In this document: one piece after another, positions 11,401 to 23,412 of the stretch
Layout: each line of letters starts with the position of its first letter
Numbering within the stretch: position 1 is the stretch's first letter
From: Auriscalpium vulgare
Lineage: Eukaryota > Basidiomycota > Agaricomycetes > Russulales > Auriscalpiaceae
Direction of reading: 5' to 3'
DNA length: 64,000 nucleotides
NCBI GenBank assembly: GCA_019915015.1
Contig: JAHBBC010000038.1
Location: 124,001-188,000 of the forward strand
The notes under the pieces: generated by a model
Seen by the model: the letters and a program-made list of their open reading frames with translations, nothing else
What the model was told of the DNA's origin: nothing
The model's database searches: none
Made by a program: the position numbers and the translations under genes

Positions 11401-14400
11401 TCCTTTGGATTTCAAGCATCCTGTCTCGACGAACACGGTGCCTGCCGGTCTGTTCAAGGCGCTCGCAAACGGAGACGACGAGCGCACACGGAGGACTGTA
11501 CGGTCGCGGCTCAGTTCGCGCGAAATTTTCGAGCATGTCGCCCGGCCCTCGCTGGACGACCTCAGCGTGCCGCCTATCTCGCAGAACGCATCGCGCAGGA
11601 TGACGACGGATCCTAGTCGCTGGGAATCACCTATGCAGCACGCGGACGTGTTCACCCCTGCTCCGGCGAAGCATAAACATCGCCGCTCATCGCTGCCTGC
11701 AGGCAGCAGTTCCTCGATCTCGGTGGAGTCGATACAGCCGATGAATATCTCGAGGAAACTGGAGATGCAGCAGTATGAGGAACGGCTGGAGGCGCTGTTG
11801 GATGAGAAGTTGGAGTCACTCAGGCTGGAGCTGCATGAGCAACGCCAGGCGTCGGAGGGTGCTGCAATGAACCCATCGACGGAGGCGATGATCAACGAAG
11901 TGGTTTCGTTGTTCCGTACTCAGCTGCAGGAATCTGCTGCGAGGGGGCTGGACGACAGCCAGATGGATGCTCGTGGCGAACTCGACTTCCAACTCGTCAA
12001 AGACATCGTGGAGCAGGGCCATGCGGAGGCCCGCGCTATGATTCGGAACGACCTGGCGGAAGTTCTCCACCGTGTCGACCAGCATAGGGCACAGATGCCG
12101 TTCGACGTGCAGGGCCTGCTGGACGAGATTTCGAAACGCACACGTGCAACGGTGATGTCGGCTGTCTCGCAGATTGGAAATCGGGTGGACACGCTCGAGC
12201 GCACGCGCGCACCGCACGGCGGAGCTGCTGTGGACAGGGATGGGATCGTTCATGATCTGCTCGCCACGTTGGTGCCGCACATCTCTGCCTTGCGCTCGGA
12301 GCCAGTCGACTACGAGGAGCTGACGGACCAGTTGACACAAGCCGTGAAGCCGCACATATCCCAGCTAATCGACCTCGCGTCCGACAAACGCGAAACTGCG
12401 GGCCTCATTGTCGACAGACTCATCCCTATTCTGCCGACGATCTATCCCCCATCCGACTCCATCGACACCGCCGCGATCATCGCGCAAATTACGACCGAGG
12501 TGCGCCGGATCATCGCCCCGGTGGACGCGCATGAGATCAAGGAGCAGGTGTCGGATTTGGTTGTCGAGCGTCTGGACTCCCGGCTGGCTGTACGGGATCG
12601 CGCGCTGGATAGTCTGTCCGGCAAGGTCGCCGAAGGCGTGGACTCCTTGCTGGAACCTGTGCGTCAGGTTACCGTGAAGGTCGGGGAGCTGGCCGATGGC
12701 CAGGAGGCACTGGTCTCGCGGACACGTGGCTTGGAGGCCATTCACCGCGACGTTGTGGGCTTGCTTGGGGACCTGCCTGCGCGGCTCGGGGCTGCTGTGG
12801 ATGCGCTTGGCGCGGCGCAGGCCGATGTTCTCTCAAAGGGGACCGCTCCTATCGAATACCCCACAAACACTGCCGACTTTGCCCGCCTTCAGTCTGCAGT
12901 CGACCTTATCACCGGCGGGCAGCAATCGCTCGCGTCGAAGACCGAAGAATTACTCATCCTGCACCAGAGCGTTTTATCGCGTCTCGACATTCTTCCCGAG
13001 GGCATGGCTGCGACGCTCAAGAGCCTGCAAACTGCCCAAGCGGATCTAGTGACAAGAAGTGTCACGAAGCAAGACTTCGAGGAGGTGCGGAGGTTGATGA
13101 CCACGAACGCGGACTTGCAGGTGCAGCTGGCGAAGACACGAGCGCAATACGGATCAGCAAGGGCGGAGAAGGACTTGCTGTTGGAGCGCGCCACGTCGGC
13201 GGAGACGGAACGCGACCGTCTACGTGCGCAGGTGGACGAGGTTCAGGCAGACATGATCACTCGTGCGACGGCCGCTGCTACATCCGACGCGCGCAATGCC
13301 GAGTTGGAGGAGGCCCTGGCGCAGTCGTTGGAGCGTCTGAAGACGTCGGACGTGACGATCACAACGCAGCAGGAGCGTATCATCGAGTTGGATCATCTCA
13401 ATAGGGACTTCGTCCTAGAGAAACAGAACCTAATCAATAAGGTATGTACTCGCTCGTTCGGGAAACTGAGCGCCTTCACTGACTGTCAATCGCTTCACAT
13501 GTCAGACTCACACTGCGGAAACTCAGGCCGGGTATGCCGCACGGGACAAAGCAGCAGCGGTGGATGCTCTTGCGGCTCTGCAGAGGGAGCACGAGGCGCT
13601 GCTTTCGCAGCAAAGTCACTGGGACGAACTGCGGCGGACCTCAGAGCAGGTCCAGCAGCTCGCCGCTATCATCAACCAGTCGAACGAGCCCGAACTCAGG
13701 GACCTGCGCCGTGTCCGCGATCGTAGCAAGGTTCTCGAGGGCGAGTATGCGGCGCTCCAGCGGCGTTTCAAGGACCAGGAGAATAAAGCTACCAGTAGCG
13801 ACCGTGCAGCGACGGCGGCTCGCCAGAGCCTTACGCAGGCTCAGCAGCGTGCGGCCGAGTGGGAGAAGCGCGCGGAGGAGTACGAGACGTCGCTGGAAGA
13901 GAGCCAAGCCAAGATGGACCAGGTCGAAGACAGGCTGGCACAATTGGACGCCGATTACTCTTTGGCTAGGATGCAACTGGAGGAGAAGGACGCTGAGGAG
14001 CGTCTAACCAAGGTGCGTGCTGACAGGTCTCGGATGGAGGCGCTGCTCCTGACTGTCTATGCGTCACAGGATCGCGAGAATAAACTGCGCGACCAGATCG
14101 CTGCACTTGAGGCCAAAGTTGCACGCCTGCAGGCAGATCACGCTGCGCCGAAGAAGGCCGCGCATGCGCACTCCCCGCCACGCCCCGACTCGCGCGCGAG
14201 TACCATCTATCCGAGCCGCGCTGCAACCCCGACGGCAGCGAACGGGCGCTCGCTCTCGCGACGCACGAATACCCCGCCGCAGACGTCCGTGTGGGACTCC
14301 ATGCACGCGCCGAAGCAGCAGCCGCGCTACCCTCACCTCGGCCCCGGTGCGCCGCGCGCGCATGCCCGTGGCGTCCCAGCCTACGCCCGGCCATCGATTC

Positions 14401-14465
14401 CATCGCCCACGATGAGTGTGGTGTCGCTTGCACCCACGCAAGGCGATGACGGCTGGTGGGAGTGA
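8494..14465 (+). CDS. Very large coiled-coil protein, about 1,890 aa, function unknown
   Basis: Five exons join in phase: 8494-9189, 9238-9351, 9402-10151, 10292-13441 and 13506-14465. The Met at 8,503 (MTTQHRHQLSR) is an equally likely start. The N-terminal part is Pro/Gly/Met/Gln-rich, followed by a small conserved-looking segment (YPPDYWRQFIPDTVDVFLPG). Next come acidic stretches (EEEEPEEEG, EELDDRAGY), then long Ser/Pro-rich disordered sequence with many basic-Ser sites. From roughly residue 1,000 to 1,730 the sequence is rich in Glu, Gln, Leu and Arg with heptad character, implying a long coiled coil. The tail is Ala/Pro/Arg-rich and ends DDGWWE. This architecture suggests a scaffold or cytoskeletal/polarity protein, but no family is recognised. 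Confidence 0.8.
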
Positions 14466-15171
14466 ACTCTGCTTTGATTTTTGCTGATCTTTCACTGCTG
14501 TTTATACTCTCGTTAATTTTCGGCTGGCTGTTGCTTGACAATGGGTTTGTTCTGCTGCTTGATTTTTTGAATAATATTCCCGTTTGACGTCTATACCCTA
14601 TCCTGCTTTGTTCTCATCATAAATGACACTTGCTTCCTTGCAGTTCTGGTTGTTCCCTCCTATGGATTCCTGCAATTTTTCTTACATGCATATACACTCC
14701 ACATATTCCCCACCACACGGTTCTGTAGTGTGCGCATACAGCAATCCAATCTCTAGTATATAGCGACTTGAGCGTGTCGAATCGTCGTCCCAAGAGACCC
14801 CGAGAAACTTGTACGGAATATTGCGAGCGAACTAGGAACAGAAACCTCAGCAACAGCCCTCATAGAATGCGATACAGATGATGGAAAGGAGGGCGAACGT
14901 CGCGCAGACTCGACAGTCACGACGCCTATAGCTATGCCATATGCGGGTGGGATTCCCACATTCGCCCGTCTTACATAACCCGCTGGAGATATTGGTTCGG
15001 CCTCGCTTCTCTTGTCCGTTCCCCTTGCTGTCCAGCATCTACTGCCCACTATCCCTCCTCTTCATATATCTTTATCCCCTTCGTCTGCACTGCAAGTTTC
15101 CTGCGACATCACACAACAAACAGGCATCGGAACACGCATTCGGAGCTAGCTCAACTCCTCTTCAACATCCC
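14466..15171. other. Intergenic region before the PHD gene
   Basis: The first 120 bases are T-rich, fitting the 3' end of the coiled-coil gene. The stretch from about 15,000 is CT-rich and ends in CACACAACAAACAGG before the next start, a typical fungal leader. No gene seen. Confidence 0.4.
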
Positions 15172-18100
15172 ATGGCACTCCCGCAATCGCATCCAGCAAC
15201 ATTAGGATCCACAGCATCGCCCTCGCAAGCGCAGACGACCGCAGATAACTCAGAAGACCCGTTCATCGTGCCGGAGCCGCTGGCGATGGCCCTCCCGCCG
15301 GAGGGCATGCACGAGCAGACGCCGGACGCGGAGCGCGGGGTCCAGGATAATGGCCACAGCGTGGCGGAGGCAGAGGATCCCTCCAAGTGAGTCACTCGCT
15401 CTTCCAGATCGCCGTGTACCGTATTGCTGACCGCGGTCGCGATGTGCCCAGGGGTGCCTCAGTGTTTCCGCCTCTCCGGAGTCGAATCATCTCGCATTTG
15501 CCAACGCCGCAGAGGTGCGTGGCCCGTTCCACTCGTCCCATCGCGCCCCTGTTCGATTTCATATTACCTGCTACGCGTCGTTCTACGGCTGTTTCGGTTT
15601 CCACGGCTCACAAGCGGTCATGGCGCGCGAAACTCCCTAGCATGTTGCACTTCCCATTGCCTGCCTATTGTCCTTCCATCTCGCTCCTGAACACCCTGCT
15701 GACCCTCTTTGCACGCAGCCCGACTAATCTCGGTCCATATCTCAACGGGAAATCAGAGTCGCCTCTGAACCATGGGTATGTTGGTTTTAAAGCCGAGCGT
15801 GTCGGCTGGCAATCGCGCACTCATCTCACCGACATTCACATTTGCAGCAGATCGCAAGCGACTCTTTATGATGGAGGTTCAAACATAACGCCGCTGACTC
15901 GTCGGAGCACGGTTGAGAGCGTCCCTGCGGGAACGACAACGGTTCCCAACGCAGCGGCAGGCCAGATGCTCACGCCAGACTCAAGGTGGGTTGCGCATCT
16001 CGATAGTGTTGAAGCTGGACAATATAACCGAGCTTGCATTCTCAGCCCAACGGTGTCCAGCAGGTGGTTGATGCCAGAGCATGCGACGACGCCAACGAAG
16101 CCGTAAGTTTTCCTGCATCCCGAACGCGTGTTGGGAGCTCAAGGTCATCGTCTGCGTAGTCGAAGAAAGACACCCCCGAAAACGCCAAATCGGTCTGCAA
16201 ACGAGTGAGTGTAGTATTACATGGCCGCCGCCGCATCATATCTGACCTGAGCCCCGCAGGTTTGTCTTAAAGACGGAGGCATCGGGAAGCAGCTTGATGT
16301 TCACACCTGTCGCAAAGCCTGGCCTTTCAGCGTCACCCAGCAGTTTGCCCTTATCATCACCGTTTGTGCCTAAAGCATCTGCCGTCGAATTTTCCCCTGC
16401 GCAGCTTCCTGCAGCATCGGCCGCCACACTATCCGCGTCTCCTGTTGTCGACATCCCCACAGTCGAGTCTGGCCGAGCACACTCTGACCCAGCCGCTGCA
16501 ACTGCCTCAAGCCGTCAGCCCGGCGGCGAGATTGAGCGCATTCGCGTAGACCAAGCGCGTGCGCTTGACGAGCACCGCACTGAGACCGAGGCACGACGTC
16601 CCGACTACCTCAAACGAGGCAAACGGCCATTAGTCCCAGATGTCGACGACGTGGGTGTTGGCGTCAAGGAGAGCCCCATGACGGGCCGACGCATTGAGCT
16701 CTGGGGCATCCAAGAGACAAGCGAGGAGAGCTTCGAGGAGCGGCTCATGGCGGGCGGGTATGGCGGTTACGGGAGCACGGGCCCCACGCCCGCTGAACGC
16801 CCGCGCACTCCGACGCCCATCAGACCCGGTGCGCCGTCGCGCGCGCTCGAGTGGGCTAGCATGGCGACGCCTGGGCCGCCCGGCTCGTCGAAGAGCGTTG
16901 GTTCAGCGAGCGCGGGCGGCGAAGACGATGCCGAGACGGTCCTGGACGAGAAGGAGCTGAAGAAGCGGCGGCGCCTGGAGGCGTTCCGGCGGGACGGGAC
17001 GGGCGGGGATTGGCATGCGCGCAGCAAGTCGACGCTGCATCCTGTAGAGGTGGAGGGCAAGGGCCGCGTGCTGCTCGATGTCGGTGCTCAGGAGGTGCCG
17101 GATCTTCTCGATGGCCTCGCTGGTGCGCCGTCGCCCGCGGGGAAGCGCAAGGGCGGGCGCCGCAAGAAGAAGGGCACGACGGCGCCTGCACGTGCAGGCA
17201 AGGCGCGTGCGCGGCTGGAGCAGCGCGACGGCGCTGCGCACGAGGGCGGGGCGTTGAAATGGCCGGACGAGGAGTTCCCTTGGAGCTTGCGCACGCACGA
17301 GCGGCGTGAGCAGGAGCGCATGGAAGAGGCGGAGCGGATGCAGTGGATTGAGCGATTTCTGGAGGCGGACAGCGAGGAGAGCGAGGAGGAAGAGGAGGAG
17401 GACGGCGACGTGTTCCCCATGCAGCTCGATGTCGGTACGCCTGTGTACCCCCGAGGCCGTGGCAAGATGGTGCCGATGAAGGACTATCCGGGGAGCGGGA
17501 AGGGACCGGTACTTATCCCGACCGACCCTGCGGACGCGCGGGCAGCGCTGCTGTCAAAAAGGGCTGTGCGTGCGCTGGCAGCGAAACACCAGTTCCGCGT
17601 GGAACTTCGGCGTGGCGCGGGGAACAGCGAGGACGAAAAGGTGCTGTGTATATGCGGCGGGCGGGACGATGGGCGGGAACTCGTGCAGTGCGACGCCTGT
17701 GCGACTTGGTACCACCTGGAGTGCCTGGGGATCAAAGTTGCCGACCTGGGGCGCGAGGAAGACGCGTGGTACTGTCCCGACTGCGTCCACAAGGGCAACC
17801 AGCTGCCGTTCGAGCCGACGTTCGTGCAGGTAGAGGAGGACTTGACGCCACGGCGACGGCGCGATCCGCTGTTTTTTCAGGGTCCTGAGCAGGCGTCTCC
17901 CGACGCAGCTTGGTCGACGCCCGCGCGCCCGCCAATACCCACCACTCCGACACGTAGCAACCGCACTGCGGTCACGGACCCATCCACACGGTCGTCGTAC
18001 GGCGGGCCGTCCACACCGCAGTCATCCGCGCAGCATGTCCGCGTGTACACGACGCCGGGTGCATTCGAGCACATCTTCCAGCACGCGTCACCGTTCGACC

Positions 18101-18480
18101 CGACATCGACGCCATCGCGCGGGGTCGCCGCGTTCGCGACGCCAAAGGGCGGCAGCGGGGTGTGGGCGGGCGCGCGGCATGGTGCACCAGGCCCGTTCGT
18201 CACGCCGACGCCGACGAAGTACGCGCTCCCGCGGTACACGGCGCACATGGCGTACGGGGCGGCTGCGCGCGCGCCGGAGGGCAGCCCGTACAGGCAGTAC
18301 GACGACACGCCGGTGGACCGCTCGGCGCCGCGCCCGGTCGCGATGCAGCCGCGGCGCGTGATGGACTCGCCGCTCATGGGGCGGGGCCCGGGGAGGAGGG
18401 CAGTGCTGGGGTCGGAGGGGTCGCCGGGGCCCGCGCGGGCGAAGGGGAAGGAGCGGCAGGGTGCGGGCGTGGGGAGATGA
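15172..18480 (+). CDS. PHD-finger protein, probable chromatin reader
   Basis: Seven exons (15172-15386, 15452-15514, 15719-15775, 15851-15985, 16046-16102, 16160-16204, 16260-18480) all keep phase 2 at their junctions and encode about 930 aa. A C4HC3 PHD finger lies near residues 650-700: CICGG, CDAC, WYHLEC and WYCPDC supply the zinc ligands, and the aromatic pattern fits a histone H3 tail reader. Upstream are a Thr/Pro-rich N-terminus, a basic segment (KKRRRLEAFRRD), an RKKKGTTAP basic patch and an acidic run (DSEESEEEEEEDGD). The C-terminus is Thr/Pro/Gly-rich and probably disordered. PHD proteins of this layout act in nuclear histone-modifying complexes (family knowledge); which complex is not evident. 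Confidence 0.85.
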
Positions 18481-19086
18481 GGCGAGGGCCACGTAAATTA
18501 TGACGCGTGTTGTGTGATTGCTTGTGCTGGACTGACTCATTTGTGCTCTTGAATAAAATACTGCTGTTGTTTGGATCTTGATTTCAGGGGGATACAGTAC
18601 TTGTAGAAATATACTGTGTAGGGTAGTGTTTAGATACCGTAGTGTACCAGCTAGTAGACAAATGGAGATGAAAGTATAGCCCTACGGGGCACAAACTGCT
18701 CTTTTGATCAGTCTGCCATCAGCTTTGTTGTGAGACATACACAGGTGGACCAACTTGCGGGGTGTGGGGACGGGCAATGCTATAGTGTTTCAAACTCCAA
18801 AATGTAACTCTCCCATGCACCCAAATTGCAGTCTCGCACGGCGGTGCATCTTCCAGCTTGCAGTCCCTCTGGGCTGCTAAAGTAAATAGACAGATCAATC
18901 AAGTATACTGTACCATTTTGATCGGTTCGCCACCGTGGTGTGACTGTGACCTGACTGGCGAAATTTCAGGTTCACCGCTCATCGAGTGTGACCATGACCA
19001 TGGCAGGATTTCACCTCATGAATAGGTTCGCCACACCTATGAGACTTGGAAGTGAGACATCTGGAAAAACGGTTTCCTATACTGAC
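18481..19086. other. 3' flank of the PHD gene and start of AT-rich repeat territory
   Basis: An AATAAA at about 18,552 fits a polyadenylation signal for the PHD gene. After it the base composition changes to AT-rich, without ORFs. From here to 64 kb no clear host gene was found. Confidence 0.5.
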
Positions 19087-21569
19087 TAAGGCTCCAACCA
19101 TTTCATTTATTTACTGTGTATACACGGTTTTTACCATTTGTATATACTATTTGTGTAGCGGATGTAGGGTAAATGTTTAATATACAGTTTCATACACAGT
19201 AAATGGTTGGTCAATATGTGTTGCTGAACCATTGGGCATGCTGCCACGGATCATGGGGCGCAACTCGGAGGTGTGACACACTCAAGTCACAGATGAGTTG
19301 CAGCATGACATCACGGTCTGTGTGATGCGTATACTGACTCACGCAGGTCGGGGCATCTACGAATAAGGTAACTGAGGTCGTTCAAAGGACACCAATAGTA
19401 CCCAAACAATATATTTTGAGCTTATGACATCACAAAAGCTCGAGGGACTTCAGTAGCGTGCCAGACCAGTCGGGGCTGGTATGTGCAGCCCGACCGGTCC
19501 TGGCGGGATCCCGCCCGTACCGCGCGGACTCAGCGCGCCCAGCGATGCTGGAGCAGCTGGAGCCCGTGCGCAGCGAGGGAGACCGCCATGACCGGGCGGA
19601 TGCCGCCCGGTCTGTGCGCCGCTCGGGAGCCCCGCAACCATCGCCGCCCGCCGCCGTCGGTGCGCCTGGTCTGTGCGGGCCCGCCTCGTCCACGCGCGTG
19701 CCCCTTGCCGCCCTCACCGCGCGCCCCTCGCCGCCTGCACTGCGCGCCCCTTGTCGCCCTCGCTGCGCGCCCCTTGTGGCCCTCGCTGCGCGCCCCTGCT
19801 CGTCGCCCGCACTGCGCACCCCTCGTCGCCCGCACCGCCCGCCCCCGCTCGTCGCCCGCACCGCGCGCCCCTGCTCGTCCGAGTCGCCCTCGCTGCGCGC
19901 CTCGCGCTGCGAACGTTGTCGCCCTTGCCGCACGCCCCTCGTCGCCGTCGTCGTGCGCCCCTGCTCCTCGCCTGCGTCGCGTCGCCTGCTGCATGCGCAG
20001 CGTCCTGGCTGCACGTCCATGTGCACTGCCCTCGCTGCGTGTCGTCCTTGCTGTGTGTTGGCCTGGCTGCGCGTCGTTCTTGTCGCGCGCCCCTGCACGC
20101 CGTCCTCCCTGCGCAGCCAGGAGGCACCTGGTGTGGCGCCATACAAGGCTGCACAGGCACGTCTCAACAGAAAGTGGGGGGCTGGGTGGCCGGGCGTGCT
20201 GGCGTGCGGGCGTGCGGGCGCGGAAACAAGGCAGGAGCGCCTGCATTGGCAAGTGAAGACCAATTCCCACGATGTGCTGTCAACAAAACCACGTGACCGA
20301 GGGGCCGCGTGGCAGGTTCAACGCGGCGCAAGGCCACTTTCTCCCCACTACCACCTGCCCCCAACCACCACACCGTCCCAACACCCCCGCACTCTCACCA
20401 TCATCTCGAAACCGACCGCCAGGTGCGTACGACGAGGCGGCAACGAGGGGCGGCGCGCTGCGAGGTCCAGGCGACGGCCCCGGCGTGCGGCGAGGGCGAG
20501 GATGTGCGCAATGACTCATGAGGTCGACAATTGCGCGCAGCGAGGGCCACGCATAGGCGTGCGGGCAACGAAGGGCGCGCGATGAGGACCGCGACAAGCG
20601 AACAGAGGCGACGAAGGCGCGCAGGGAAGGCGACGAGCAGGGGCGCGCGGTGCGGGCGACGAGGGGTGCGCGGTGCGGGCGACGAGCAGGGGCGCGCGGT
20701 GCAGGCGACAAGGGGCGCTCAGTGCAGGCGGCGAGGGGCGCACGGTGAGGGCGGCAAGGGGCACGCGCGTGGACGAGGCGGGCCCGCACAGACCAGGCGC
20801 ACCGATGGCGGCGGGCGGCGATGGTTGCGGGGCTCACGAGCGGCGCACAGACCGGGCGGCATCCGCCCGGTCCTGGCGGTCTCCCTCGCTGCGCACGGGC
20901 TCCAGCTGCTCCAGCATCGCTGGGCGCGCTGAGTCCGCGCGGTACGGGCGGGATCCGCGCCATGACCGGGCGGGCTGCACATACGAGCCCCGCCCGGTCC
21001 GGGACGCAACTGAAGTAGTACAAAGCTCATACCTTCTGAGCAGTCAAGGTTTTGTTGTAAGACACCGGTGCACGTGACTTTGTCCGACACTCATATGTGA
21101 GTCATAACACGACCTTATTTCATGATGTTCTGCTCCGATCCCACATTTGAATGGTTCAAAACCCTCGGCGGAATCAAATATGCAAGAGCCTCGAAAAGTT
21201 TTGACCACATTCTCAGAATAAGTACGGCACTACAAATTCAGTCCCTTAAGACCTTCCCTCAGATCCGACACCCTAGGACGACCCGGACAACTTCCTTACC
21301 CAGGTTGCTCAAGTAATGTGAAGCCTGCCTCACGAGGAACAGGGAAATTGTAGTCCCATTGCGGTCAGACAAGGCAGCAACAATCACGGAGCTTATGTGC
21401 GCAAAACACTGGCTGCACACTGGCATCATGCCCTTGGTTTGATTACCTCATCTCATGTCCCTTTGAGAACCGTTTAAACCGTTTATTTACTGTGTATATA
21501 CTCTCTACTTACTGTCTACCGTGTATTTACTGGATTTCAGTAAACGTAAACTAAATGGTTGGAGCCTTA
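19087..21569. mobile_element. Non-autonomous DNA element with 8-bp target duplication
   Basis: The left terminus TAAGGCTCCAACCATTT (19,087-19,103) is repeated inverted at the right end (to 21,569). The octamer ATACTGAC directly flanks both ends (19,079-19,086 and 21,570-21,577), a perfect 8-bp target-site duplication. Such duplications are typical of hAT and of KDZ-type elements; no transposase is present, so the family cannot be fixed. The termini are AT-rich while the centre is a GC-rich foldback, so this may itself be a composite of two elements. Confidence 0.75.
19443..21015. repeat. GC-rich foldback core with terminal inverted arms
   Basis: About 280 bp at the left (from GGGACTTCAGTAGCGTG-like sequence) reappear inverted at about 20,740-21,015 (ending GGACGCAACTGAAGT). 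The spacer is low-complexity GC-rich sequence full of GCGCGCCCCT, CTCGCTGCGC and GTCGCCC repeats. Long ORFs on both strands are a compositional artefact. A related single copy occurs at 30,481-31,118. Confidence 0.6.
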
Positions 21570-21577
21570 ATACTGAC

Positions 21578-21883
21578 TCAGGATCCAACAATATATCCAA
21601 CTAAGAAAGCCTAATTGAAGTTATAGCCCTCTTTAGCCAACTGCACTTGTGTAGTATTAGGTGGATGTTTCATAGGTCTACATAGAGGCCCAGGTTGGTC
21701 TATGTGTCCTACGGAGATCACAGCAGATGCTACCTTTGCTACAGTGCTACAGTGGTATGCTACCTTAACTACAGGGGCTACAGGGGCTACACAGGGCAAG
21801 AGCTTAGCTATAAGGGGCAACCAGTAAACCGCTCAGATGTTGCACAGTTGACAAGAGAATATAATTTATCATGGGATACAAAT
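21578..21883. other. Presumed 3' region of the split Plavaka element
   Basis: AT-rich sequence with short internal repeats (GCTACAG/GGGGCTACA) near 21,740-21,800. It should contain the terminal repeat of the split Plavaka element, but its partner lies beyond the window so the end could not be identified. Confidence 0.3.
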
Positions 21884-22563
21884 TTAGTAGATAGACTGAT
21901 AAGCATGCTGGTCTGAATAATTATTTAGAAGGAATTCTGAGCACCGATCAAGGACATTGGAAGTCTTCCATGACCGGTCTGCTCGTGCCCCAAATTTAGG
22001 CATCAGGTGACAGCCCCGTCGTATTGTATCGAGCTCGATAATAGCTGCCTGTGTACCACCTGGCCGAGACCCTCCTGGACCCGCTGGCACGGATTTCTGA
22101 CTCTTGGTGATGACGAACATCTGCGATGCGGGCTCCTTCCTCAAGGGCCGCGAGAACCACTCAATGTACGCCAGGTGGCCAGGATTGTCAAGCCCTTTTG
22201 AGTTGAAGAGCACCTGGTTCACCGTCTCCGGCAGCTTGAAGATCATCCGGAGACGGCCAATGCGCTGTCCTAAAGATGAAGGGCTGCTAATCAATTCGCT
22301 GGGATCAGTACATGACGAGAAGAGCTTACCTCTTACACCTGTAGCTTGAGAGGTGTCATCCTCGTCGACGATCACAGTATCAAACCGTGCTAGATGATCG
22401 GGACCATCGCCGGGATTTGCAGTGACAGCGTTCATGGTGCCGGCCAGATCGTCGTCTTGAAGATTGGGAAGAAGGAACTTGACCTTGTGCCAGACATCAA
22501 CAGAGTCGAAGGGAATTCGAAAGCTGTCGTCGCCTCGTCTTGTAGTATAGCGGTGTTGATCAA
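21884..22563 (-). pseudogene. C-terminal part of a Plavaka transposase, severed
   Basis: Two exons (22563-22330 and 22269-21884, joined in phase across a 60-bp intron) match the C-terminus of the intact Plavaka protein at 35,704-39,100: GHLAYIEWFSRP aligns with IHLAYIEWFTPF, TSNVLDRC with SANVLDKC, and both end in a Tyr-rich SIY/TIY terminus. The intron sits at the same place in both genes. It lacks the catalytic core, which lies at 62,150-64,000 on the same strand. The break is exactly at the terminus of the 22,564-62,149 element. Residue spacing across the break fits the intact paralogue, so little coding sequence was lost. Confidence 0.85.
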
Positions 22564-23412
22564 CACTGCCAGCATGGGCAACTTTCTTGAGCGGAAAATG
22601 TTGAAAACCGGGTTGATCGCTGTTTAAAACTGTATTTAACATTTTTCTTTCGAAAATAGGTTGGATAATATGTTATTTAATGTTCAAATATTGCACCAAA
22701 TTATGGGTTGTATTATGTGCTAAATCCAGATTTGATTAAAGGTGAAATTTATTCAACAATATGTTTAACAATATTTTCAACACTGTTAACAAGCTTTTTT
22801 TCGTAAAGATTGGGTTAATGAAGGTCTAAATTTCTTTACCACATGCCCCAGAAATAAAGGTTGAATACCAGGTTGAAAACCATTTAAATTTCTAACCAAA
22901 GATAGTCTAAATACAGCTTAAACTTTCCTAGAGATATTATTTAAACCTTCTGGCTGAGATATTCTTTACCTTTCTTGGCAGGAGATTCTTCAACTTTGTG
23001 GACCAAAGCAAAGTCAAAAAGTCTTTGATAGAAAAGGTCAAACTTTTTGCAGTGAGATTCTATAACTTCGTACACCAAAGTAAATTAAAAATGACTTTGA
23101 TAGAAAAGTTAAACTTTCTGCAGCAGCAATAGGCAGTAGAAAGTCAAAACAGTGTTCAACCAATATATAAGTACCCTTAGTGGACCAATTGGTGACCCAG
23201 TCAAGCCTGTCGGATGTCACCTTGCAAGACAAATGGTTTGACAAGCAAGATCTGACTTGTGGATTGTTGGACAGCAGAATGGCAAATGGAATGACAAGCA
23301 GAATGTGAATGGCAGATGGTGTGACAAGCAGAATGCAAATGGCTGATGGTGTGACAAGTAAAATGCAAATGGTTTGACAAGCAGAATGTCGATGGCGAAA
23401 GGTTTGACAGCC
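22564..23412. repeat. Left arm of the foldback: unique part plus 30-bp minisatellite
   Basis: Near-identical, inverted, to about 61,250-62,149. From about 23,210 it contains tandem units of about 30 bp built on GACAAGCAGAATG(T/C)NAATGGC, roughly five here; the right arm has one more unit. It is AT-rich with no credible gene; the small ORF starting MELGCQTF merely translates the minisatellite. Confidence 0.75.

Noticed and set aside
19430..20585. ORFs of 277 and 375 codons on opposite strands
   Set aside because: They overlap in GC-rich low-complexity repeat where stop codons are rare; they are Arg/Pro/Ala-rich in all frames, with no domain or splice signals.
23210..23412. CRISPR-like array
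   Set aside because: Repeats of about 30 bp are directly adjacent without unique spacers, in a eukaryotic genome; it is a minisatellite.
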